DNA of 18,831 bases from Sphingobacteriales bacterium (GCA_947463665.1 CANHUD010000016.1:1-18831); one strand, 5' to 3'; positions 1 to 7,224 are shown, numbered from the stretch's first letter. Program-made: numbers and translations. Notes: generated by a model from the letters alone, not told the origin.

Positions 1-107
1 AGTTTGATGAATCCCTCTCCCTCCATCTGGCGGGCCAGCGTGGAGGTCTCCGAAAAATTCAGTTTGCACCCCAGTGTGTGAAAGGCGATGGATTTCGCTT
101 CAGCCAT
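1..107 (-). CDS. mtaB: MtaB-type tRNA methylthiotransferase, N-terminal fragment (cut by window edge)
   Basis: Only the first 35 codons lie in the window; the gene continues off the left edge. Translation from the ATG at 107-105 gives an N-terminus containing HTLGCKLNFSETS, characteristic of the N-terminal UPF0004 domain of MiaB/MtaB radical-SAM methylthiotransferases. The Cys in LGCK is the first of the three cysteines that bind the auxiliary 4Fe-4S cluster. The HTLGCKLN wording fits MtaB, which converts t6A37 to ms2t6A37 in ANN-decoding tRNAs, better than MiaB (usually TYGCQMN). That subfamily call comes from remembered family signatures, and the radical-SAM domain itself is not visible. 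The gene is divergent from the plsC-like gene; a promoter box sits only six bases upstream of the ATG. Confidence 0.85.
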   Translation of the reverse strand, partial: MAEAKSIAFHTLGCKLNFSETSTLARQMEGEGFIK

Positions 108-113
108 AGCGGG

Positions 114-121
114 CAAAGATA
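114..121 (-). promoter_or_regulatory. Bacteroidota -7 box (TATCTTTG) for mtaB
   Basis: Read on the minus strand, bases 121 to 114 are TATCTTTG, an exact match to the Bacteroidota -7 consensus TAnnTTTG. It ends 6 bases before the mtaB ATG, so the predicted transcript would have almost no leader. No convincing TTG was found 19-21 bases upstream, so only the -7 element is supported. Confidence 0.55.
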
Positions 122-174
122 CGAAGGATAGGGGATTTTGAGTATATTGCCGGCTTTACACGGCCTTCCTGCGT

Positions 175-942
175 ATGAAACTGATATCGACCCTGCTTCG
201 TCCGTTCTATGTACTCTGGTGCCTGAGCTGGTTTCTGCTCCTGATGTTTACGGTTTTCCCCTTTGTAGTCGTAGCCTCGTTCTGGGGGCGCTTCACAGGA
301 GGCAACGCCATATTCAGAGCCTTGCATGTCTGGGGCGATGTCTGGTTCTTTGTCTGCGGTCTCCGGGTACCGATTATTCACGAAGTGCCCCACGATCCCT
401 CCAAACAGTATGTTTTCGTAGCCAATCACATCTCTTATCTCGATGCGGCGATGCTGGTGAAGGTACTGCGACAACCATTCCGTCCGCTCGGTAAAATCGA
501 ATTGCAGCACATTCCCATCTTTGGATTCATCTACAAACAGGTGGTAGTGGTAGTGGATCGCTCCGATGCCGAACACCGCCGCAAAAGCCTTCAGAACCTC
601 CTGCGGGTGATGCATAAGGGCATCTCCATCATTATTTTTCCCGAAGGAACATTCAATGAAACAGCGGAGCCTTTAGGGCGATGTTACGATGGGGCTTTCC
701 GCATTGCCATTGAAACCCAAACGCCGATCAAGCCTATCCTCTTCCCCGATACCTACACACGTATGCATCCGTCTGTTTTCTCGCTTAATCCGGGTCGGTG
801 CCGGGCCATCTACCTGGAAGAAATACCGGTAGCCGGCTATACGCTGAATGAGCTGCAGGAGTTGAAACAACACGTGATCGACGTGATGTCAGCAAAACTT
901 CGTGCGTATAATGCACCCTGGATTGGTGGAAATCCTCAGTAG
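175..942 (+). CDS. 1-acyl-sn-glycerol-3-phosphate acyltransferase family protein (PlsC-like)
   Basis: A 255-residue membrane-associated acyltransferase of the PlsC family, expected to transfer an acyl chain to the sn-2 position of lysophosphatidic acid to make phosphatidic acid. The N-terminus (about residues 8-36) is strongly hydrophobic and should anchor the enzyme in the inner membrane. Motif I is NHISYLD (H85...D90, the catalytic HX4D pair). Motif II lies around GKIEL...FIYKQVVVVVDRSD (residues 106-131). Motif III is FPEGTFNE (155-162), which binds the phosphate. Length and motif order are normal for the family. The ATG at 175 keeps the full hydrophobic anchor. It is first in a plus-strand run with priA (33-base gap) and murB. 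A second PL-synthesis gene, plsX, lies further right. Substrate could differ, since ornithine-lipid and other acyltransferases share these motifs, so no firm gene symbol is given. Confidence 0.88.
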   Translation: MKLISTLLRPFYVLWCLSWFLLLMFTVFPFVVVASFWGRFTGGNAIFRALHVWGDVWFFVCGLRVPIIHEVPHDPSKQYVFVANHISYLDAAMLVKVLRQPFRPLGKIELQHIPIFGFIYKQVVVVVDRSDAEHRRKSLQNLLRVMHKGISIIIFPEGTFNETAEPLGRCYDGAFRIAIETQTPIKPILFPDTYTRMHPSVFSLNPGRCRAIYLEEIPVAGYTLNELQELKQHVIDVMSAKLRAYNAPWIGGNPQ

Positions 943-975
943 GATTGATTGCCTTTTCGCTAATTTCGGGCACGG

Positions 976-3423
976 ATGATGTATGCACAGATCATATTAC
1001 CGCTGGCTCTGCCCAAAACCTTCACCTATTCTGTACCGCCGGAATGGGAAGAGAAGATGATGCCCGGTCTGCGGGTGGAAGTGGAGTTCGGCAAGAATAA
1101 ACGCTATGCAGGGATCGTGAAGGAAATGCATACAGAACCCCCAACAGGCTTTGAACCCAAGCCCATACTCAATATCCTCGATGCCGAACCGGTAGTCAGA
1201 GAAGAACAGCTGCAGCTCTGGTCGTGGATTGCTGACTATTACATGTGTACGGAAGGGGAGGTGATGGCAGCAGCCCTGCCCTCCAACTTCAAACTGAGCA
1301 GCGAAACCATGCTGGTATACAATGACGAGTTTGGGGAAGATTTTTCAACGCTGGACGACCAGGAATATGTGGTGGCGGAGGCCTTGTTGCTTAGAAAAGA
1401 ATTGAAACTTACCGAAGTGCAGCAGCTGCTCGATGGATCACAGGTTTATCCGGTGGTGAAACGGCTCATCGAACACCGCGTCTGCTGGGCATGGGAGGCA
1501 CTTAAAGAAAAATATACGGAGAAACGTGAAAGCTTTGTTTTTCTGGCCGATCGATACCGCGATGAGAAACAACTGGCGGAACTCCTCAACGGCCCGTTTA
1601 AAGCCGCCAAACAACTGGAGCTGCTGATGGCGTTCCTCCATCTGCAAAAAACAGAAGGCGGCGATGTAAAGCAGCCGGATCTTTTGAAGAAATCCGGCGC
1701 TACGGCTGCTAACCTGAAAGGTTTGGTCGACAAGGGAATTCTTATTGTTCGTAAACTCTCGGTAGACCGCATACATTACGCACCTAAAGACATCAACATT
1801 GATTTTGAGTTGTCGCCAGCCCAGCAGGAGGCCTTTGATGCCGTAAAAGAACGCCTGAAAGAAAAGCAGGTCTGCCTGCTGCACGGGGTCACATCGAGCG
1901 GAAAAACACAGCTGTACATCCGTCTGATGGAGGAATACATGCGGGCCGGCACGCAGGTGCTGTATCTGCTGCCGGAGATTGCCCTAACCTCTCAGGTTAT
2001 ACGCAGGCTGCAGAAGCATTTTGGCGGATACATCGGTATTTATCATTCCAAATTCAGTCCTAATGAACGGGTGGAGATCTGGAATAAAGTCAAATCCGGT
2101 GAGATCCGCATCATCCTCGGGGCCCGATCTGCCCTGTTCCTGCCGTTTTCGGAGCTGGGACTGGTCATAGCGGATGAAGAACACGATCCGTCGTTTAAAC
2201 AACAGGAACCGGCACCGCGCTACCATGCCCGGGATACCGCCATCTACTATGCCAATCGGTTAGGGGCTAAAGTATTGCTGGGGTCTGCCACACCTTCGCT
2301 GGAGACCTATGCGAATGTGCGTTCCGGGAAATACGGACTGGTGGAATTATTTGAACGCTATGGAAATGTGCTGATGCCGGAGATCGAGATCCTCGATACA
2401 CGAATGGTGGAGCGGAAAGATAAGAGCAAGATGATGATTTCACCGGCTCTGCACCAGGCCATCGAACAGACGGTACGGCAGCAGAAGCAGGTGATCCTTT
2501 TCCAGAACCGGCGAGGCTATTCACCGTATATGATCTGTGGTACCTGTGGGTTCATACCCCATTGTGAGCATTGCGATGTGACGCTCACGTTTCACAAGGT
2601 CTACCAGAAACTGCAGTGTCATTATTGCGGGAACACCTATGCACCCGTGGTGACCTGTCCGGCCTGCGGAAAAGTAGACTGGAAAGAGAAAAATTTTGGA
2701 ACGGAAAAGATTGAAGAGCAATTATCGGAACTCTTTCCGGATTTTAGGATTGCCCGGATGGATATTGATTCGGTAAAAGGTAAGCATGCGCACGACCAGC
2801 TGATCCAGCAGTTTGAGCAGCGGCGGATCGACATCCTGGTGGGAACGCAGATGGTGGTGAAGGGGCTGGATTTTGATCATGTGCATCTGGTGGGCATTCT
2901 GGATGCCGATGGACTGTTGAGTTTTGCCGATTTTCGGGTGAATGAGCGGGCGTTCCAGTTGATGGAACAGGTGAGCGGCAGGGCCGGCCGAAAAGAACAG
3001 CGGGGCAGGGTAATGATCCAGACCACCAATCCCAAACATCCGGTATTGCAGTGGGTGCAGCAGCATGATTATAAACAGTTGTTTGCTGCGGAAGCGGAAG
3101 CGCGCCATCATTTCTCCTATCCGCCGTTCAGCAAGCTGATCCAGCTGACGTTCAAGCATCGCTACAAACAGGTGGCGGAGGCAGCATCCAGTGTGGTGGC
3201 CGCAGCTTTACAAAAAGAGTTTCCGGATCAGGTGACCGGTCCTGCCGAACCCGTGATCGGCCGCATCCGCAATCAGTACATTATGGAGTTGCTGCTGCGC
3301 ATTCCAAAAGGAGGCAAATCAACAACTTTCGCCAAGCAACTGATTCGACACCAGCTGGATCTGTTGCAGCTGGATAAACAGTTTCGGTCTGTCATCGTTC
3401 ATCCCGATGTAGATCCTCAATAG
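976..3423 (+). CDS. priA: Primosomal protein N' (replication restart helicase PriA)
   Basis: An 815-residue superfamily 2 DNA helicase that recognises stalled forks and D-loops and reloads the replicative helicase. The N-terminal 3'-DNA-end binding domain begins MMYAQIILPLALPKTFTYSVP, typical for PriA. The helicase core shows Walker A GVTSSGKT (304-311), the DEEH box (400-403) and GSATPS (436-441). Eight cysteines in the order C521, C524, C530, C533, C548, C551, C561, C564 form the two PriA zinc sites. The second RecA lobe carries LVGTQMVVKGLDF (about 621-633) and the motif VI region EQVSGRAGR (664-672). All hallmarks are intact and the length is normal for Bacteroidota. Two adjacent ATGs (976 and 979) are possible starts. 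A TAATTTCG sequence at 960-967, one mismatch from the -7 consensus, could give a separate promoter. murB starts 17 bases after its stop, so co-transcription is likely. Confidence 0.97.
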   Translation: MMYAQIILPLALPKTFTYSVPPEWEEKMMPGLRVEVEFGKNKRYAGIVKEMHTEPPTGFEPKPILNILDAEPVVREEQLQLWSWIADYYMCTEGEVMAAALPSNFKLSSETMLVYNDEFGEDFSTLDDQEYVVAEALLLRKELKLTEVQQLLDGSQVYPVVKRLIEHRVCWAWEALKEKYTEKRESFVFLADRYRDEKQLAELLNGPFKAAKQLELLMAFLHLQKTEGGDVKQPDLLKKSGATAANLKGLVDKGILIVRKLSVDRIHYAPKDINIDFELSPAQQEAFDAVKERLKEKQVCLLHGVTSSGKTQLYIRLMEEYMRAGTQVLYLLPEIALTSQVIRRLQKHFGGYIGIYHSKFSPNERVEIWNKVKSGEIRIILGARSALFLPFSELGLVIADEEHDPSFKQQEPAPRYHARDTAIYYANRLGAKVLLGSATPSLETYANVRSGKYGLVELFERYGNVLMPEIEILDTRMVERKDKSKMMISPALHQAIEQTVRQQKQVILFQNRRGYSPYMICGTCGFIPHCEHCDVTLTFHKVYQKLQCHYCGNTYAPVVTCPACGKVDWKEKNFGTEKIEEQLSELFPDFRIARMDIDSVKGKHAHDQLIQQFEQRRIDILVGTQMVVKGLDFDHVHLVGILDADGLLSFADFRVNERAFQLMEQVSGRAGRKEQRGRVMIQTTNPKHPVLQWVQQHDYKQLFAAEAEARHHFSYPPFSKLIQLTFKHRYKQVAEAASSVVAAALQKEFPDQVTGPAEPVIGRIRNQYIMELLLRIPKGGKSTTFAKQLIRHQLDLLQLDKQFRSVIVHPDVDPQ

Positions 3424-3440
3424 TAATTTAACGCAGTGGT

Positions 3441-4451
3441 ATGCAGATCCGGGATAATGTTTCGCTGAAACCCTTTAACACGTTTGGCATTGATGCCATG
3501 GCCCGCTATTTTCTGCCAATCACTAATCACCAATCACTAATCACCCTACAATCACTAATCACCAATCACCAATCACTAATTCTTGGCGGTGGCAGCAACC
3601 TGCTTTTCACCAGGGATTTTGACGGGCTGGTCATACACAACCAGTTAAAAGGGATGGAAGTGGTGCGTACAACTGCTGAGCACGTCTGGGTAAAAGTAGC
3701 TGCCGGCGAGGTCTGGCATGCGTTCGTGGAGTATTGCCTAGAGCATGATTTTGCCGGAGTGGAGAATCTCGCGCTTATTCCCGGTTATGTGGGGGCATCA
3801 CCTATGCAGAACATAGGCGCGTATGGTGTGGAAGTGAAGGAGGTGATCGAAGAGGTGGAGGCCTGGCATTTGCGGGAAGGGTACAGTCGTACATTCAGCA
3901 ACGAGGAATGTGGCTTTGGCTACCGGGAGTCTGTGTTCAAGCGGGAATTGAAAGGAATATTTCTGATCACTAGTGTAACATTCCGGTTGAATAAAGTTCC
4001 GCTATACCATCTGGAATACGGAGCCATTCGTCAGGAGCTGGAGCGGATGGGCGTTGTAGAGCCTACCATTCGTTCCGTGGCCGATGCGGTTATCCGCATC
4101 CGGCAGTCGAAACTGCCTGATCCCCGGAAAATCGGTAATGCCGGAAGTTTTTTCAAAAATCCGGAGGTGCCATCGGCTCAGTATGAGTCCCTAAAAGCGT
4201 TGTATCCGGAACTGCCCGGGTATCCTCAGGCGTCCGGTCGCGTCAAACTCGCAGCGGGCTGGCTTATTGAGAAAGCCGGCTGGAAAGGGGTGCACAGGGG
4301 AGAGGCCGGCGTGCACGATAAACAGGCGCTGGTGCTGGTGAACCTCGGCAATGCTACCGGTAAAGAAATCTGGCAGTTGAGCGAGGAGATCCTCCGATCC
4401 GTCCAGCAGCAGTTTGGTGTGCTGCTGGAACGGGAGGTCAATATTGTTTAG
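3441..4451 (+). CDS. murB: UDP-N-acetylenolpyruvoylglucosamine reductase MurB, with a repeat-encoded segment
   Basis: A 336-residue cytoplasmic flavoenzyme that reduces UDP-GlcNAc-enolpyruvate to UDP-MurNAc using NADPH, the second committed step of peptidoglycan synthesis. Visible family marks are SLKPFNTFGIDA (8-19), the FAD-binding loop LGGGSNLLFT (48-57), the segment around GYVGASPMQNIGAYGVEV, the YREsxFK motif (FGYRESVFK, type I MurB) and GNAGSFFKNP, whose Ser236 corresponds to the catalytic serine proton donor. The C-terminus ends LEREVNIV, as in active MurB. The oddity is residues 26-47: PITNHQSLITLQSLITNHQSLI is encoded by an array of 7-base repeats lying where other MurB proteins carry an ordinary helix of the FAD domain. 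Segment length is close to normal, so the repeat seems to replace sequence more than extend it. Its TAG stop overlaps the stop of the convergent AAA+ gene. Confidence 0.95.
   Translation: MQIRDNVSLKPFNTFGIDAMARYFLPITNHQSLITLQSLITNHQSLILGGGSNLLFTRDFDGLVIHNQLKGMEVVRTTAEHVWVKVAAGEVWHAFVEYCLEHDFAGVENLALIPGYVGASPMQNIGAYGVEVKEVIEEVEAWHLREGYSRTFSNEECGFGYRESVFKRELKGIFLITSVTFRLNKVPLYHLEYGAIRQELERMGVVEPTIRSVADAVIRIRQSKLPDPRKIGNAGSFFKNPEVPSAQYESLKALYPELPGYPQASGRVKLAAGWLIEKAGWKGVHRGEAGVHDKQALVLVNLGNATGKEIWQLSEEILRSVQQQFGVLLEREVNIV
3518..3580 (+). repeat. Heptanucleotide tandem array AATCACT/AATCACC inside murB
   Basis: Eight 7-base units are seen directly: AATCACT at 3518, AATCACC at 3525, AATCACT at 3532, AATCACC at 3539, then a 4-base interruption CTAC (3546-3549), then AATCACT at 3550, AATCACC at 3557, AATCACC at 3564, AATCACT at 3571, and a partial AAT. 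The whole block is 63 bases, which is 21 codons. Three units (21 bases) encode a 7-residue period, read here as ITNHQSL. Out-of-frame TAA triplets occur at 3524, 3538, 3556 and 3577. The junctions falling in the murB frame (3531, 3549, 3570) all read CAA (Gln). Confidence 0.95.
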
Positions 4452-5962
4452 CGGTAGTCGTCGAGATCGTCTTCTTCTGAGTCATCGGTCGACTGCCCCA
4501 GGTTGAGCATGGAGCCCATAAGGTCTTTGAACTCGATTTGTGCTTCCAGTACTTTTTTACTGATCAGGGAATGGGAGCTCAGCCCATGGAGTACAAATTC
4601 CATCAGCAGGGCATGTTCCATATCGTTTCCCTGGGGATAGTATTTTTTGACCAGGCCGTAAAGACCGTCGATGCTGTATAATAACCGCATTTTCTCTTCA
4701 TCTGTGGCCCGAAACAGCAGGTTGAGGTGGTTGCCTTTATCGAACCAGGCAATGATGCTCCGGAAGGGATTATCGCCACTGCTTTCTTTACTTTGTTGCC
4801 GCTTCTTTTTGGTGTCGGGAATCGGGAAATACAGCCCAAACACGGTACGGAATGTTTTTTCCAGGAGGTTATAGGCTACCTGATAGGGTCCTTCCTGTTC
4901 TCCTTCATATACCAGTTCGATCTTACCGGTGATAGAGGGGATGATGCCCACCAGATCACTGATCCAGAGTTGCGTCTCTTTTTCTTTATTGAGGATGGCT
5001 CTTCGTTCTGCCGCACTGTAGGCATTTTCCAATGCTGCGATGGTTAATCGGGCTGAAACTCCGCTTTTCGGGTCTACAAATTCACTGGTCCTTGCTTCGA
5101 AGGAAACCTGTTCGATGAGACGGCGTACCAGATCGGAAACGTTCACCAATCCCAGCTGCTCTTCATGGATGTTCGCTTCCTGTGTGGTAATGGCCAGCGA
5201 GTGTTCAACGGATTTTGGATAATGTGTAAGGATCTGGCTTTCGATCCGGTCTTTCAACGGCGTAACGATCGATCCCCGGTTGGTATAATCTTCCGGATTG
5301 GCGGTAAAGACAAACAGGATATCCAGCGGCATCCGTAGTTTGAAGCCTCTGATCTGGATATCCCCTTCCTGAAGGATGTTGAATAGGGCTACCTGGATAC
5401 GGGCCTGCAGATCGGGCAGTTCATTGATCACAAAGATGCCGCGGTTGCTGCGCGGGATAATGCCGTAGTGGATCACCCGTTCATCGGCAAAGCTGAGGCG
5501 GAGATTTGCGGCCTTCACCGGGTCGATGTCGCCGATCAGATCGGCCACGCTTACGTCCGGAGTGGCCAGTTTTTCACCGTACCGTTCGGAGCGATGGACC
5601 CATCGGATGGGGGTGTCGTCTCCTTTTTCTGCCAGCAGGCTAAGGGCATAACCGGAAAGCGGGTTCAGCGGATCGTCGTTGATCTCACTGCCTTCGATTA
5701 CGGGGATGTATTCATCAAGCAGGTCTACCATTTGCCGCGCCATGCGGGTCTTTGCCTGTCCGCGTAGACCCAGAAAGAGGATGTTGTGCCGGGAGAGCAG
5801 TGCCCGCTCGGTTTCAGGGATCACCGTGTCTTCATAGCCGATGATTCCGGGGAACGTTTCTTCTCCTTTCCGGAGTTTTTGGATCAGGTTCTGCCGGATC
5901 TCTTCTTTGATGGATCTGGGTTTATATCCGCTTTTCTTAAGTTCGCCTACTGTTTTTATCAT
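4448..5962 (-). CDS. MoxR / magnesium-chelatase-like AAA+ ATPase
   Basis: A 504-residue AAA+ protein of the MoxR/ChlI-like group, second in a two-gene operon after the vWA gene. Motifs seen: Walker A GLRGQAKT (65-72); the Walker B region GIFVINELPDL (175-185), in which the usual Asp-Glu is Asn-Glu; a sensor 1-like FTANPEDYTNRG (219-230); and PLKDRIE (235-241) with a candidate arginine finger. The C-terminus is very acidic (DDSEEDDLDDY). Members of this group pair with MIDAS-containing vWA proteins and are thought to remodel or activate protein or metal-cofactor complexes. Despite the common label magnesium chelatase, nothing here suggests chlorophyll or cobalamin synthesis. The start at 5962 directly abuts the AATCTCT repeat array. 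The stop overlaps the murB stop in a shared TTAG. The target is unknown. Confidence 0.85.
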   Translation of the reverse strand: MIKTVGELKKSGYKPRSIKEEIRQNLIQKLRKGEETFPGIIGYEDTVIPETERALLSRHNILFLGLRGQAKTRMARQMVDLLDEYIPVIEGSEINDDPLNPLSGYALSLLAEKGDDTPIRWVHRSERYGEKLATPDVSVADLIGDIDPVKAANLRLSFADERVIHYGIIPRSNRGIFVINELPDLQARIQVALFNILQEGDIQIRGFKLRMPLDILFVFTANPEDYTNRGSIVTPLKDRIESQILTHYPKSVEHSLAITTQEANIHEEQLGLVNVSDLVRRLIEQVSFEARTSEFVDPKSGVSARLTIAALENAYSAAERRAILNKEKETQLWISDLVGIIPSITGKIELVYEGEQEGPYQVAYNLLEKTFRTVFGLYFPIPDTKKKRQQSKESSGDNPFRSIIAWFDKGNHLNLLFRATDEEKMRLLYSIDGLYGLVKKYYPQGNDMEHALLMEFVLHGLSSHSLISKKVLEAQIEFKDLMGSMLNLGQSTDDSEEDDLDDYR

Positions 5963-5990
5963 AATCTCTAATCTCTAATCTCTAATCTCT
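5963..5990. repeat. Heptanucleotide tandem array AATCTCT x4 between vWA and AAA+ genes
   Basis: Four perfect copies of AATCTCT (starting 5963, 5970, 5977, 5984), followed by a degenerate fifth ATTATCT (5991-5997) that contains the stop codon of the vWA gene. On the coding (minus) strand the units read AGAGATT and run directly into the ATG of the AAA+ gene, so the repeat supplies the purine-rich AGAG just upstream of the start and makes up the whole intercistronic gap. The unit differs by one base from AATCACT in murB, so the two arrays appear to be the same repeat family. Confidence 0.93.
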
Positions 5991-5991
5991 A

Positions 5992-7089
5992 TTATCTCAA
6001 TACTTTGTTTTTCCCACTCTCAAAATCCCTAAAAATAAACGCTCCCAGTTTATCGAGAGAGGCAAAAAACGCCTTTCCCTGATTGGTTTCGGTGAATTCT
6101 GAAACAAATCGTTGCAGGTAGGGATCGCTGGCGATCATGAACGTGGTGATCGGCAGCTTGAGTTTTTTGCATTGGGCAGCCAGGTTCAGGCATCGGTTGG
6201 TGATTTTACGGTCCAGCCCGAAGCTGTTTTTGTAATATTTTCCGCCGATCTTCAGGCAGGTCGGTTTGCCGTCGGTGATCATGAAGATCTGTTTATTGGG
6301 ATTTTTTCGTCTCCGGAGGATATCCATCGCCAGTTCAAGTCCTGCTACGGTATTGGTATGGTAGGGGCCTACCTGCAGGTAGGGGATGTCTTTGATCTCT
6401 ACCGGCCAGGCATCGTTCCCGAAAACCACGATATCCAGTGTGTCTTTTGGATATTTGGTGGTGATGAGTTCGCTGAGTGCCATGGCCACTTTTTTGGCCG
6501 GCGTGATGCGATCCTCTCCGTACAGGATCATCGAGTGGGAGATGTCGATCATCAGAACGGTGGAAGTCTGCGTTTTATAGTCGGTTTCCCGAATTTCCAG
6601 ATCGTCTTCATGCATACGGAACGAGTCGATTCCGTGATGGATCTGAGCATTGCGGATGGAGCTTACAAAATCGATCTGCTCCAGCTGGTCGCCAAACTGA
6701 AAAGGTCTTGTTTCCGGATTGATGTCTCCTCCTGCTCCCGGTTTGAAGGTCTGGTGATCGCCGCTGCGGGATTTGCGCAGTTTGCCGAAAATCTCATCCA
6801 GACTGCGTTTGCGGATGCTTTGTTCTGTTTTGGGGGTGATACGGAATTCACCGTTCTGTTGTTGTTCATCGATGTACCCTTTTTGTTTGAGGTCATCAAT
6901 GAAATCGCCCATACCGTAGTCTTCGTTGGTCAGCTGGTATTTTTTATCCAGCTGAGTGAGCCAGTTCAGTGCTTCTCCGGCATCTCCATTGGTATAGTTC
7001 AATAGCTGCATGAACAGGTCAAGCAGCTTTTCAAACGTAGTTTTCTGCTGATCGTCCGGATGGAAATGGGTAAATTGAAATCCTTTCAT
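5992..7089 (-). CDS. vWA-domain protein, partner of the MoxR-like AAA+ ATPase
   Basis: A 365-residue protein without signal peptide or membrane segment, so presumably cytoplasmic. The C-terminal half is a von Willebrand factor A domain with a complete metal site: DISHS (D182, S184, S186), a Thr in YHTNT (T245 or T247) and Asp273 in MITDGKPT. This MIDAS should bind a divalent metal and mediate protein contact. The N-terminal half (about 1-130) is charged and helical, with a Gly/Asp-rich linker around 109-125. It is the first gene of a two-gene minus-strand operon; the AAA+ gene follows after 29 bases that consist only of AATCTCT repeats. MoxR ATPase and vWA protein pairs act together on complex assembly or activation in characterised cases, but no client is visible nearby. 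No specific function is assigned. Confidence 0.85.
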   Translation of the reverse strand: MKGFQFTHFHPDDQQKTTFEKLLDLFMQLLNYTNGDAGEALNWLTQLDKKYQLTNEDYGMGDFIDDLKQKGYIDEQQQNGEFRITPKTEQSIRKRSLDEIFGKLRKSRSGDHQTFKPGAGGDINPETRPFQFGDQLEQIDFVSSIRNAQIHHGIDSFRMHEDDLEIRETDYKTQTSTVLMIDISHSMILYGEDRITPAKKVAMALSELITTKYPKDTLDIVVFGNDAWPVEIKDIPYLQVGPYHTNTVAGLELAMDILRRRKNPNKQIFMITDGKPTCLKIGGKYYKNSFGLDRKITNRCLNLAAQCKKLKLPITTFMIASDPYLQRFVSEFTETNQGKAFFASLDKLGAFIFRDFESGKNKVLR

Positions 7090-7142
7090 GCTTTCTGTTT
7101 ATAATTACAGATAGGCAGCGCTTCGGTTGAGTGGATAGCCGA

Positions 7143-7149
7143 CAAAGTA
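7143..7149 (-). promoter_or_regulatory. Possible weak -7 element upstream of the vWA operon
   Basis: On the minus strand this reads TACTTTG, one base shorter than TAnnTTTG, preceded by a run of ten A's (7152-7161). It lies about 54 bases upstream of the vWA start. It is the only promoter-like sequence in the 7090-7176 gap, and support is weak because of the missing base. Confidence 0.25.
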
Positions 7150-7176
7150 CATTTTTTTTTCCCGAACGCGCATAAA

Positions 7177-7206
7177 AAAAGACCGCTTCCGTAGAGGCGG
7201 TCTTTT
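7177..7206 (-). terminator. Rho-independent terminator downstream of the DUF2723 gene
   Basis: Arms AAAAGACCGC (7177-7186) and GCGGTCTTTT (7197-7206) are perfectly complementary. Continuing inward, TTC pairs with GAG (one G-T pair), leaving the loop CGTA. A T-run follows on the minus strand (complement of the A's at 7174-7180). It lies 18 bases beyond the DUF2723 stop at 7225 and separates that gene from the vWA operon. Confidence 0.85.
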
Positions 7207-7224
7207 CTCTATCAGGTTTGAGCC

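Noticed and set aside
100..615. A 171-codon minus-strand ORF across the mtaB/plsC junction
   Set aside because: It is opposite the PlsC-like coding region, has no recognisable domain, and overlaps the real mtaB start in another frame.
3518..3580. The murB repeats as a CRISPR array
   Set aside because: Units are 7 bases and directly tandem, with no spacers and no cas genes, and the block is inside a coding frame.
6112..7005. A 297-codon plus-strand ORF opposite the vWA gene
   Set aside because: The minus-strand frame encodes a complete vWA domain with MIDAS; the plus frame has no family signature and is best explained as an antisense shadow.
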